A stretch of 64,000 nt of DNA from Phaeacidiphilus oryzae TH49 (GTDB lineage Bacteria > Actinomycetota > Actinomycetes > Streptomycetales > Streptomycetaceae): contig NZ_JQMQ01000005.1 of NCBI RefSeq assembly GCF_000744815.1, positions 318,055 through 382,054 on the forward strand, read 5' to 3'. The position numbers were made by a program, and so were the translations under genes. Position 1 is the first letter of the stretch. The number at the start of each line of letters is the position of its first letter. The notes beneath the pieces are model-generated. The model did not search any database. It saw nothing but the letters and a program-made list of their open reading frames with translations, and was not told the origin of the DNA. Below are positions 1 through 8,478 of this stretch, piece after piece.

Positions 1-327
1 GTCAGCATCGAGAACATCCACCGGGCCGAGCACATGGCCGCCTCGGAGACCCTGGGCAAGCTCAACCACCCGGCCATCGAGGTGCTCTCCCGCATCCTGG
101 CGGCCGGCCGCGAACGCGGGGTCTTCCGGGCCGACGTCGACCCCATCGACCTCCACGCGATGATCAGTTCCTACTGCTTCTTCCGGATAGCCAACCGGCA
201 CACCTTCCAGGCCCTCTTCGACCGCGACCTCGCCGCCCCGGAGGACCGGGACCGCTACCGCACCATGCTCGCCGAGATGATCGTCAGCTATCTCCGGCCC
301 GAGGCCGGCCCCGCCCAGGTCGGCTGA
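1..327 (+). CDS. TetR-family regulator, C-terminal part (cut by window edge)
   Basis: The reading frame is open from the first base and gives about 108 residues. The helical sequence around FRADVDPIDLHAMISSYCFF and TFQALFDRDL is typical of the ligand-binding C-terminal half of TetR repressors. The DNA-binding N-terminus lies outside the window, so the operator and regulated genes cannot be inferred. It is convergent with the MFS exporter, with only 20 bp between them. The assignment rests on the C-terminal pattern alone. Confidence 0.7.
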   Translation, partial: VSIENIHRAEHMAASETLGKLNHPAIEVLSRILAAGRERGVFRADVDPIDLHAMISSYCFFRIANRHTFQALFDRDLAAPEDRDRYRTMLAEMIVSYLRPEAGPAQVG

Positions 328-347
328 CCGGAGCCGGCCCGCCGGGC

Positions 348-1805
348 TCACTCCCCCGGCGGGCTCCAGCGCAGTCGCCGGGCCCGCGCTCCCCCGGCAT
401 CCGGGCCGCCGCACGGCCGGGAGGTGAGGACCACCCGGGAGGCCGGGGCCGCACTCACCGGCTGGACGGCCTGCCGCCACGGCCGCAGCAGCAGCGCGGG
501 CAGGAGGAGCACCGCGGCGGGCAGCGCCCCCGCGATCCCCAGCCCGGCCCGGGGGCCGAGGTGCTGGTCGACTGCGCCGAGCAGCGGCCCGCCGACGGCC
601 CCGCAGCCGTAGGTGGCCGGCAGGTAGACGCCCATCACCCGCCCCCGGAGGGCCGGCCCGGCGGCGAGCTGAACGCTGGCGTTGGCGCCGGTGTAGAGCT
701 GCTGGGTGGCCATGCCGACGGCGGCCACCACCACCGCGAGTCCCCACACCGGAGGCACCGCGCCGGCCACCGGGTAGAGCCCGGCCACCGCGCAACCGGT
801 CAGGGTCAGCCCGCGCAGGGTGATCCGGGTGCGCCCGGCCGAGACCAGCGCGCCCAGGACGGAGCCCAGGGCGAGGGCGGCGGTCAGCAGCGCGTAACCG
901 CCGGGGCCGCCGTGGAAGGCCCGGGCGTACGCGGCCAGGGTGACCGCCGAGTTGAGGCAGAACACGCTGAACGCCCCGGCCAGCACGATCGGCCACCAGA
1001 TCTCCGGCCGCCGCAGCGCGGTGCGCAGGGCGGCCCGCGACTCGGCACCGGAGGCGGGAACGGGGGTGGGGACGGGGACGGCGGCCGGATGGTCCGGGTG
1101 AGCCGGATGGTCCGGGTGGGCCGCGAGGGGATCGCAGCCCGGCCGCGTACCGTCCTGCCGCCCCGGGCCGCGGCGGATGCGCGCGAACGCCGTCAGCGGG
1201 ACGGCGAAGGAGGCCGCGTTCAGGGCGAACGCCCAGCCGGGCCCGAAGAGGCCGACCAGCACTCCGGACAGCGCCGGCCCCAGGAAGCCGCCGAGGTAGA
1301 AGAGGGAGTTGCTGAGGCCGATCGCGCTGTGGATCTCCGCCCGCCCGATCAGCTCGGTGGCGAAGGACTGCCGCACCGGCTGGTCGACACCGGTCACCAC
1401 GCCGACCGCGGCCGCCAGCGACTGCACCTGCCAGGCCGCCACCTGGTGGCTGAGGGTGAGGACGGCCAGCAGTCCGGCCAGAGTGGCCGCGGCCAGCTGG
1501 GTGGCCTGGAGGATCCGGCGCTTGGGGTGGCGGTCGGCGAGCCGGCCGCCGAGCGGTCCGACCACCAGCATGGGCGCCCACTGCAGCCCCATGGTGACGC
1601 CGACCGCCGTCGCGCTCCCGGTGAGGTGGAGCACCAGCCAGTCCTGGGCGATGCGCTGCACCCACAGCCCGGTGGTCGTCACCCCCTGGCCCAGCATGTA
1701 CAGCCGGAAGTCCCGGTGGCGGAGTGCCGCGAACCTGCCGTGTCGTCGGGTGGATCGTGCGGATCGGGGACGGGTGAGGCCGCTCGGGTCGGTCGCCCTG
1801 GTCAC
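348..1805 (-). CDS. MFS exporter (MFS_3 / EntS-like)
   Basis: A 485-residue, roughly 12-helix major facilitator protein. It begins with a basic tail, then RHRDFRLYMLGQGVTTTGLWVQ and the helix 2-3 loop GGRLADRHPKRRIL, a typical MFS signature. The GTG start at 1805 was chosen because AGGAGG precedes it at good spacing; the open frame runs much further upstream without homology. The central cytoplasmic loop (around residue 235) contains an in-frame duplicated HPDHPA unit, then a Pro/Val repeat, encoded by a short tandem DNA repeat. It is divergent from a LysR gene, so it is probably that regulator's target. The substrate is unknown; relatives export siderophores or drugs. Confidence 0.85.
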   Translation of the reverse strand: MTRATDPSGLTRPRSARSTRRHGRFAALRHRDFRLYMLGQGVTTTGLWVQRIAQDWLVLHLTGSATAVGVTMGLQWAPMLVVGPLGGRLADRHPKRRILQATQLAAATLAGLLAVLTLSHQVAAWQVQSLAAAVGVVTGVDQPVRQSFATELIGRAEIHSAIGLSNSLFYLGGFLGPALSGVLVGLFGPGWAFALNAASFAVPLTAFARIRRGPGRQDGTRPGCDPLAAHPDHPAHPDHPAAVPVPTPVPASGAESRAALRTALRRPEIWWPIVLAGAFSVFCLNSAVTLAAYARAFHGGPGGYALLTAALALGSVLGALVSAGRTRITLRGLTLTGCAVAGLYPVAGAVPPVWGLAVVVAAVGMATQQLYTGANASVQLAAGPALRGRVMGVYLPATYGCGAVGGPLLGAVDQHLGPRAGLGIAGALPAAVLLLPALLLRPWRQAVQPVSAAPASRVVLTSRPCGGPDAGGARARRLRWSPPGE

Positions 1806-1870
1806 GGCGACGTACCTCCTAGGTCGAGGTCTGCCCCTCCATCCTTTCGACGCCGCTCGTGTTCGCAGAA

Positions 1871-1892
1871 GAGAATTGATCCAATAATTCTC
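1871..1892. promoter_or_regulatory. Inverted repeat, probable LysR operator
   Basis: A perfect inverted repeat with arms GAGAATT and AATTCTC around an 8-bp AT-rich spacer lies in the 123-bp divergent region between the MFS exporter and the LysR gene. It stands out from its GC-rich surroundings. Its position 36 bp before the LysR start fits a dual autoregulatory and activating site. Binding is inferred. Confidence 0.55.
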
Positions 1893-1928
1893 ATTGCGGA
1901 TCGTGATGGGTCGGCCTAGCGTGGAGCC

Positions 1929-2870
1929 GTGCTGTTCCCTCCCGAGCAGGTCCGGACGTTTCTCGCGGTGGCCCAGTCGCTCAGCTTCACCCAGGCCGCG
2001 GCGACGCTGGGGCTCGGGCAGCCGACGGTGAGCCAGCACATCCGCAAGCTGGAACAGGCGGTCGGACGGCCGCTCCTGGTCCGGGACACCCGGACGGTGA
2101 CCCTCACCGTGGACGGCGAGGCGATGGTCGGCTTCGCCCGGGCGATCCTGGCGGCGAACGCCACCGCCTCGGACTACTTCAGCGGCGCCGGGGTGAGCGG
2201 CCGGCTGCGCTTCGGAGTGACGGACGACCTCGCCCTGACCCAGGTGCCGCGCATCCTCCGGGACTTCCGGCATCTCAATCCGAGCGTCAACCTGGACCTC
2301 AGCGTCAACTCGCAGGGCGCGCAGCTCCAACGGCAGGTCGAGTCCGGCCATGTGGACGTCGCCTTCATCAAGACCGCCGCCGGCGACGGGCGCGGCCGGC
2401 TGGTCCGCCGCGACCGGCTGGTGTGGGCGGTCGCCGACGCCACCGGCCTGCGCTGGGACGAGGGGCGGCCGCTGCCGCTGATCGTCTACCAGGAACCGAG
2501 CCCCAGCCGGGCGCTGGCCGTGCAGGCGCTGGAGCAGGCGGGGATCAGGCATCGCGTGGTCTGCACCGCCCGCGGGGTCAACTCCGCCCTCGCGGCCACC
2601 CGGGCCGGCCTCGGCGTCGCGATCTTCGCCCGCAGTCTGCTGCCGAGCGACCTGGTCGAACTGCCCAGCCCGGTGGGGCTTCCGGAGCTCGGCGAACTCG
2701 ACCTCGTCCTCCTCACCAACCCCCGGGCGCCCGCAGAGCCGGTGGAGGCGCTCACCAGCACCATTCTGGCGCATGCGAACCGGGTCCGGTCCATTCACGA
2801 CAGCCGCCACTGGTCCCCCGCAACAGCGGGCCCCGCAAAACCCAGGCCTCGCCCGCAGTCTTCCGCTTGA
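1929..2870 (+). CDS. LysR-family transcriptional regulator
   Basis: A 313-residue LysR regulator. The N-terminal winged helix-turn-helix is clear (VRTFLAVAQSLSFTQAAATL, then QPTVSQHIRKLE, residues about 8-45). A substrate-binding domain follows, starting near GRLRFGVTDDLALTQVP (about residue 90). It starts at GTG 1929. It is transcribed divergently from the MFS exporter across a region with a perfect inverted repeat, the usual arrangement for a LysR regulator and its target. The inducer cannot be read from the sequence. The last 30 residues are Pro/Ala-rich and low in complexity. Confidence 0.9.
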   Translation: MLFPPEQVRTFLAVAQSLSFTQAAATLGLGQPTVSQHIRKLEQAVGRPLLVRDTRTVTLTVDGEAMVGFARAILAANATASDYFSGAGVSGRLRFGVTDDLALTQVPRILRDFRHLNPSVNLDLSVNSQGAQLQRQVESGHVDVAFIKTAAGDGRGRLVRRDRLVWAVADATGLRWDEGRPLPLIVYQEPSPSRALAVQALEQAGIRHRVVCTARGVNSALAATRAGLGVAIFARSLLPSDLVELPSPVGLPELGELDLVLLTNPRAPAEPVEALTSTILAHANRVRSIHDSRHWSPATAGPAKPRPRPQSSA

Positions 2871-2985
2871 ACGCGCGTTTCGCAGTCGAACGCCGTCGAA
2901 CTGGCATTCCCGCAATCGTCCCCGACCTTGCGGCACATTCCCCAAGTGGAATCCGATCAGCCGAAATCCGCATGAGAGAGCCCCG

Positions 2986-3014
2986 TTGACGAGCCGTCAG
3001 CCGGGCAGTAGCTT
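2986..3014 (+). promoter_or_regulatory. Candidate HrdB-type promoter
   Basis: TTGACG at 2986-2991 and TAGCTT at 3009-3014 are separated by 17 bp, matching the streptomycete housekeeping pattern TTGAC-N16-18-TAnnnT. The predicted start near 3021 gives a leader of about 107 nt for the P47-like gene. No factor-binding site was obvious. The rest of the 257-bp gap (2871-3127) shows only weak inverted repeats. Confidence 0.45.
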
Positions 3015-3127
3015 TCGGCTGGCATTCACCGCGACGGTGTGGGTTTCCCGGTATCTCAGGCCGGACCTCTGGAATTCCTCTGCGAATTCGTCATTTTCCG
3101 CTGCGCGCGTCCCGAGGCTGTGAACCG

Positions 3128-4822
3128 ATGAGTGCGAATTCCTCTGACCTCTCCAACTCCCGCTACGGCTACGACTTCGTGGTGGCCACCACCCAGGGCA
3201 GCATCAACGCCACCCTCAAGTCGTTCCTCTCCCAGCTCTCCGAGCCGGTGGTGACCGTCTGCTATATCGCCGACCCCCAGGGCAAGCCGATGGAGATCGA
3301 CTACGACGAGCTCAAGAAGCGGGCCAACGACTCCGACCCCTTCGCGATCCCGCCCGGGGCCGACCCCACCAGCGACCCGGACCTCCGCAACCTCATCAAC
3401 GCCCGCTTCATGATGGGCTTCCAGGCCCAGCTCGGCCTTCCGCCCGGCCTGGCCCCCACCGCGATCCCGGACATCGTCACCCTCGGCTCGGACACCGCCT
3501 CGGTCGTCTACAACCTGCTGTGCTCGCAGTTCACCGTGGTCCAGCTGGACCCGGGCGGCGGCTACTCCCCGCCCACCTGGTTCACCCAGTCCCAGCCGCC
3601 CGGCGCCCCCTGGGTCTTCACCTCCAAGGTGGACCTGCGGCTCTCCACCGTCGACCAGAGCCGCTACTCCACTCTGCCGCCGGCAGTGCAGGCGCAGATC
3701 AAGAACCTCGGCAGTACCGCCTTCAGCGTCCAGCAACTCCTCTTCGACCTGGACAACGCGGCACTGGAGACCACCCCCACGATCAGCGGCGTGACCCCCG
3801 GCACCCCGCTGTACCTGGTGCTCGGGCAGGCCTTCCTGGGCGCCTACTTCAGCAAGCTGACCCGCGACGGCTCCCCCCTGCTGGGCTGCACCATCCAGCA
3901 GCCGGGCGCGCCCACCTCCACCCTCACCCTGACCGACCTCAACCTGGAGGTCTCGCCCCTGCTGGACGCCAACGGCAACACCATCGTCAACCCCGACCAG
4001 GACCAGCAGAACCTGGGCACCCTCAACTACCTGTGCGCGGCCGACGGCGACCACCTGCCGGTGGCGGTGCGCTTCGGCTGGAACTGGGTCGAGCCGAGCG
4101 AGAGCGCCGACTTCGACGGCGTGGTCTCCATCAACCGCTCCACCTTCGCCAACTACTTCCGCAACCAGCTCAACCCCTACATCGCCACCAACTGCTACCT
4201 GCCGTCGGTCACCGTCACCTATGACGCGGCCACCGCCGAGACGCAGTACGCCTGGAGCCTCCGCCGCGGCCAGGCGCCCACCGTCACCACCCCGGCCACC
4301 GGGCCCACCGTGCTGACCTACCACTACGACGCGGACGCGGCCGACCAGGCCGGCCTCAACGGCGACATCGGGCGGATGGAGCTCCACCCCACCTACGACG
4401 TCACCGTCTCGTTCAGCGGCAACACCGTCAAGATCGTCCAGCACCTGGTGATCTACCTGTACGTCAGGTCGCTGGCCACCGCCGCCGACGGCAACGTCGT
4501 GGACGTCACCATCACGGACACCTACACCATCGCGGTCACCCAGGACGGCCGGCTCACCTCCAGCCTGGCCACCCAGCGGCAGGACAACTCCACCAACCCG
4601 TCGGTCGACCCCTTCCTGAACTTCTGGACCGGGGTCAACGACATCACCACCGCGGTCGAGGGCTGGCTGCGCAACGTCACCTCCACCGGCCTGACCGACA
4701 TCCCGGTGTCGGTGACCCAGGACTTCGTCTTCCCCGGCGGCCGCACCTTCGCCTTCAAGTCCGCGGCCTTCTCCGACTTCGGCGACCTCGCCTCGCACAT
4801 CACCTACACCGACCCGAGCTGA
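3128..4822 (+). CDS. Uncharacterised protein, tentatively P47/TULIP-like
   Basis: A 564-residue protein with no signal peptide or membrane segment. Seen directly: the N-terminus has YGYDFVVATTQGSINATLKS (residues 13-32), followed by a long beta-rich sequence full of Thr, Val, Asn and Asp and a Trp-containing C-terminal segment. A start of the form YG(Y/W)D-V-N-L is what I associate with the clostridial P47/OrfX proteins, which fold as lipid-binding TULIP domains and sit in botulinum toxin loci. That resemblance comes from memory and is tentative. The gene is followed after 65 bp by a very large protein on the same strand, so the two are probably co-expressed. The start has only a weak ribosome-binding site. 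No enzymatic motif was seen. Confidence 0.6.
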   Translation: MSANSSDLSNSRYGYDFVVATTQGSINATLKSFLSQLSEPVVTVCYIADPQGKPMEIDYDELKKRANDSDPFAIPPGADPTSDPDLRNLINARFMMGFQAQLGLPPGLAPTAIPDIVTLGSDTASVVYNLLCSQFTVVQLDPGGGYSPPTWFTQSQPPGAPWVFTSKVDLRLSTVDQSRYSTLPPAVQAQIKNLGSTAFSVQQLLFDLDNAALETTPTISGVTPGTPLYLVLGQAFLGAYFSKLTRDGSPLLGCTIQQPGAPTSTLTLTDLNLEVSPLLDANGNTIVNPDQDQQNLGTLNYLCAADGDHLPVAVRFGWNWVEPSESADFDGVVSINRSTFANYFRNQLNPYIATNCYLPSVTVTYDAATAETQYAWSLRRGQAPTVTTPATGPTVLTYHYDADAADQAGLNGDIGRMELHPTYDVTVSFSGNTVKIVQHLVIYLYVRSLATAADGNVVDVTITDTYTIAVTQDGRLTSSLATQRQDNSTNPSVDPFLNFWTGVNDITTAVEGWLRNVTSTGLTDIPVSVTQDFVFPGGRTFAFKSAAFSDFGDLASHITYTDPS

Positions 4823-4860
4823 CCCGCCCCAGCCGACCCGCGCCCAGCCGACCCGCGCCC
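4817..4860 (+). repeat. 15-bp tandem repeat beginning at a stop codon
   Basis: Two perfect copies of AGCCGACCCGCGCCC (4831-4845, 4846-4860) follow a degenerate copy that includes the stop codon of the preceding gene (AGC-TGA, 4817-4822). A partial copy continues to about 4869. It fills most of the 65-bp gap between the two large genes. Confidence 0.8.
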
Positions 4861-4887
4861 AGCCGCGCGAACGAGGGAGACCCGCCG

Positions 4888-7800
4888 ATGAGCGGCTACC
4901 AGCTGGCCTACTCCAGTGAACTGATGCGCAACTACCTGCAGGCCGAAGTCCTGGCCCCGGACGCCGAGTTCGAGGCCCTGCAGGCCGAGGACGGCAGCTC
5001 GCTGCTCTTCTCGGTCGGCGGGGACGACACCCTGTACCTCACCCAGGAGGTGCCCGCCGAGCGCAGCGGCTGGCGGCGCACCGACCTCAGCACCGACCGG
5101 ATCCGCCAGGACTTCCCCGGCCGCTCCGGGGTCGCCGTCCGCACCTTCGCCGCGGCCGAGTCCGTCTTCGCCTCCCCGCCGATGATCCACCTGGCGATGG
5201 TGGTCGGCGACGGCACCCAGGACCACCTGTACCTCAGCCTGTCCAACCCGGCCGACGGCAGCGCCTGGCCCGGCCCGCCGCAGTGGACCGCGTACCCCTT
5301 CGACGACCCGGCCCACCAGCTCTCCCAGCTCAGCATCGCCGGGGTGTTCGTCAGCGAGGCCACCGACGCCGAGTACGTGGTGGTGGACGTCCTCCGCAAC
5401 CCGGGCAGCGGCCAGCAGCTGGTCTTCCGCTACTACATCGACCCGGCGAAGACCGGCGGCTACGCCTGGCACCCGCACGACCTCGCCATCGACCTGGAGG
5501 CCGGCCGGTACTCCAGCTGCCTGGGCCGCCGCTACGCCCAGTACGTGGACGGGCTCTACACCATCGGCCGGGTGGACGGCTCCCCGCAGTTCCAGTACCA
5601 GCCGCTCTACAACGTCTTCAACCCCAAGGTGCCGCCCTCGCCCAGCCTCTACCAGCTGCCCGGCGGCGCGGTCCCGGAGGCCGTCGCGGCCTGCCGCAAC
5701 CCCGACGACTCCACCGACCTCTACATCACCGCCGCCGGCACCCTCTACCGGCTCGGCTCCCGGCAGCAGCAGAACGGCGCGGTGGCCGCACCGGTGCTCA
5801 GCAGCCCGCGGCTGAACGGGGTGCGGGAGCTCTTCGCGGAGAGCAACGGCACCGAGGTCACCGTCTGGGGCCTGAACGGCAGCAACGAGGTCTTCTACAC
5901 CGCCGCGGCGGCCAACCAGGTCGGCTCCGGCGCCCTCGCCTGGTCCAACCCGCTGCCCATCCTCACCGGGGTGGAGCAGGTCTCGCCCTACCTCGACCGC
6001 GCCAACCGGGTGAACACCTTCTTCGCCCACACCGGGCGCAACCAGCTCACCAAGGCGGTCAAGTCCCCCGACACCGGGCTGTGGAACACCTGGCAGATCA
6101 CCCTGGACCCGCCGAACCCCAACGCCCCCGCGGAGGCGTTCAGCTCCTACACCACCCGGATCGAGGTCACCGACACCGACACCGGCCAGCCCGCCGTCGG
6201 CGTCCCGCTCACCCTCACCGCGATGGACGTCACTGCCGCCTACATCGACTACGGCTACTACGTCCTGGGCCCCAGCCCGATCCAGGTGACCACCGACCAG
6301 ACCGGGGCGGTCACCGTGGTCGAGCCGGTGACGGCGCTGGCCGGCACCCGGCTGACCGCCACGGCCGGCGCGGCCGTGCTGGACATCAACCCGATGGACC
6401 ACGCCTTCGCCAAGGCCTCCGCCCTCACCACCCCGGCCGCCCTCACCGCCGCCGTGATCACCGCCCCGGACGGCAGCACCACACCGCTCATCCCCCCGGG
6501 CACCGACCCCGGCCTGCTCCGCGCGGTGGCCACCGGGAACACCCAACTCGCCCAGGCGTACGCCCAGTTGCCGGCCGCGACGGCGGCCCTGCAGGCCCGC
6601 GGGATCCGCGCCCGGCAGGTGATGCCGGCCGCGACCACCCTGGCCGACCCCTCGGCGTTGCTGGTGGACGTCGGCGACCTGTTCTCCTGGCTGGGCGAAC
6701 AGGTCGAGGAGGGCATCGACTTCGCCGTCCAGCTGATCCAGGACGCGGCCACCCAGCTGTGGAACTTCGCGGTGACCATCGGCGGCCAGGTCTACCAGTG
6801 CGTCCTCAGCTCGGTGGAGGCCGTGGTCGGCGCCGCCCAGTGGCTGTACTCCGCGCTCGCCACCGCGGCCGAGGACCTCCTCCACTACCTGGAGTTCGCC
6901 TTCGAGTGGACGGACATCACCCGCACCAAGCGGATCCTGGCCAACCTCACCCAGCTCAGCCTGAACCACGAGGTGGCCCAGATCTCCGTGCTCAAGGGCC
7001 AGTTCGACCAGCTGGTGGCCACCGTCGAGCAGGCGGTCAACAACTGGGCCGGGGTGGGCGACTGGTCCGGCCTGGGCACCGACGGCACCGCCGTCCCGGA
7101 CACCACCTCCAACCCGGGCGCCCAGCAGACCGCGCCCGGCTCGCTCCTCGCCCACCACCTGCAGAACAACGGCAGTTCGCTGACCACCCTCCAGCCGCTG
7201 CCCACCGTCCCGGCCACCTCCAACCCGATCGCCGCACTGCTGGCCGCCATCGACCAGGAGGGCCAGGTCATCGGGGACACCATCGACCGCCTCCAGCAGC
7301 TGGCGGCCGACTTCGACCGGCTCACCGTGGTGGAGATCCTCAAGGAGCTGGCGGCGGTCTTCGCCGACCTGGTGCTGGAGAGCGCGAAGGTGGTGGTGGA
7401 CACCCTCTTCGACATCCTCCAGCAGATCGCCACCGCCGCGGTCGCGGTGCTGTCCACCCCGATCCACATCCCGGTCGTCTCCGACGTCCTCAACGACATC
7501 GGGGTGCCCGACTTCTCCTTCCTCGACCTGGCCTGCTGGGTGGTGGCGGTGCCGGCCACCGTGGCCTACAAGCTGGCCCAGGGCACGGCCCCGTTCCCGG
7601 ACACCCCGGAGTCCACCTTCCTGGCCACCGTCAGCGACTACGACACCCTGGTCAACGCCTTCCAGAGCAAGACCGCGGCCAGCCTGCCGAGGACGCCCGC
7701 GGCCAGGCGGGCCAAGCGCTCCGCGACCAGGCCGGCCGAGGCCGCGGTGCCCGAGGTCGAGGTCGTCGTCCCGCCGGACGTGCAGACGGCGGTGCACATC

Positions 7801-8388
7801 ATCGGCCACGCCGTCTCCGGGTTCTGCTCGCTCTTCGGCGGGACCTTCGTGTCCGGCTTCGAGGCGGCGGCGCCGACCGGCGAGAACCCCTGGGCGATCC
7901 CGTCCGCGGTGCTCGGTGTGGTCGGCGCGGTCAGCGGCGGGCTGGCCAACGTGCTGGTGCCGCACGACCCGATCGAGAACGGCTATGTGTCGGCGCTGTC
8001 CACCGGCACCACCGGGATCCGGATCCTGGGCAAGCTGATCTTCTCCGGGCCGGCCCAGAAGCAGTTCGCCGCCTCCAAGACGCTGGGCACCCTGGCGGTG
8101 AGCGACGGCCGGGGCGTGGGCGCGGTGGTGGACGCGATCCTGGTCATCCCGGGCGCGGTGTGCAGCATCTACCACTTCTACGAGCTCTCGCAGAAGCCGG
8201 CCGGCGCCACCCGCTCGATCGCCATCGTGGACGAGACCAGCAACCTCACCACGGACATCTCCCGGATCTCGTACGCCGTCGCGGTCAACACCGAGGCGCT
8301 GCCGAAGGCGGTGGCCACCGGCGTGTTCGTGGGCGCCAACATCTGCACCGGAGGGCTGCAGTTCGCGGAGTGCCTGATCCAGGGCTGA
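4888..8388 (+). CDS. Giant multidomain protein of unknown function
   Basis: A 1166-residue protein with no signal peptide. Residues 1 to about 415 are beta-rich with repeated aromatic-Gly-Asp patterns (LYLTQEV, LYLSLSNP, LYITAAGTLYRL), suggesting a beta-propeller or lectin-like domain. Residues about 418-500 look like a transthyretin/Ig-like domain (IEVTDTDTGQPAVGVPLTLT). Residues about 595-700 and 780-870 are long amphipathic helices (LFSWLGEQVEEGIDFAVQLI, VEILKELAAVFADLVLES). Around 875-905 is a hydrophobic segment (FLDLACWVVAVPATVAYKL). The last 200 residues hold several hydrophobic helices. A receptor-binding front with a membrane-active rear would fit a pore-forming or toxin-like protein, but this is inference. 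GAGGGAG precedes the ATG. It is the partner of the upstream P47-like gene. Confidence 0.65.
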   Translation: MSGYQLAYSSELMRNYLQAEVLAPDAEFEALQAEDGSSLLFSVGGDDTLYLTQEVPAERSGWRRTDLSTDRIRQDFPGRSGVAVRTFAAAESVFASPPMIHLAMVVGDGTQDHLYLSLSNPADGSAWPGPPQWTAYPFDDPAHQLSQLSIAGVFVSEATDAEYVVVDVLRNPGSGQQLVFRYYIDPAKTGGYAWHPHDLAIDLEAGRYSSCLGRRYAQYVDGLYTIGRVDGSPQFQYQPLYNVFNPKVPPSPSLYQLPGGAVPEAVAACRNPDDSTDLYITAAGTLYRLGSRQQQNGAVAAPVLSSPRLNGVRELFAESNGTEVTVWGLNGSNEVFYTAAAANQVGSGALAWSNPLPILTGVEQVSPYLDRANRVNTFFAHTGRNQLTKAVKSPDTGLWNTWQITLDPPNPNAPAEAFSSYTTRIEVTDTDTGQPAVGVPLTLTAMDVTAAYIDYGYYVLGPSPIQVTTDQTGAVTVVEPVTALAGTRLTATAGAAVLDINPMDHAFAKASALTTPAALTAAVITAPDGSTTPLIPPGTDPGLLRAVATGNTQLAQAYAQLPAATAALQARGIRARQVMPAATTLADPSALLVDVGDLFSWLGEQVEEGIDFAVQLIQDAATQLWNFAVTIGGQVYQCVLSSVEAVVGAAQWLYSALATAAEDLLHYLEFAFEWTDITRTKRILANLTQLSLNHEVAQISVLKGQFDQLVATVEQAVNNWAGVGDWSGLGTDGTAVPDTTSNPGAQQTAPGSLLAHHLQNNGSSLTTLQPLPTVPATSNPIAALLAAIDQEGQVIGDTIDRLQQLAADFDRLTVVEILKELAAVFADLVLESAKVVVDTLFDILQQIATAAVAVLSTPIHIPVVSDVLNDIGVPDFSFLDLACWVVAVPATVAYKLAQGTAPFPDTPESTFLATVSDYDTLVNAFQSKTAASLPRTPAARRAKRSATRPAEAAVPEVEVVVPPDVQTAVHIIGHAVSGFCSLFGGTFVSGFEAAAPTGENPWAIPSAVLGVVGAVSGGLANVLVPHDPIENGYVSALSTGTTGIRILGKLIFSGPAQKQFAASKTLGTLAVSDGRGVGAVVDAILVIPGAVCSIYHFYELSQKPAGATRSIAIVDETSNLTTDISRISYAVAVNTEALPKAVATGVFVGANICTGGLQFAECLIQG

Positions 8389-8405
8389 CGGTCCAGGGCT
8401 GACGG
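8378..8405 (+). repeat. 14-bp direct repeat spanning a stop codon
   Basis: TCCAGGGCTGACGG occurs twice in perfect tandem (8378-8391, 8392-8405). The first copy contains the last codons and the TGA of the 1166-residue gene, so the end of the coding sequence has been duplicated into the intergenic region. Confidence 0.8.
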
Positions 8406-8478
8406 CAGGCGGCGGTGTGCCCGAGGTCGCACCCCGCGGACGTTGAGGCCTCCGACGGCCCGGCGGTAGGTTCCGTGA

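Noticed and set aside
348-2945. An 865-codon minus-strand open frame covering the MFS and LysR genes
   Set aside because: Only the part from GTG 1805 downstream has MFS homology and a ribosome-binding site; the upstream part is antisense to the LysR gene.
3056-4798. A 580-codon minus-strand open frame opposite the P47-like gene
   Set aside because: Composition is low-complexity Gly/Val/Glu/Arg, and the plus-strand frame has better codon bias and domain character.
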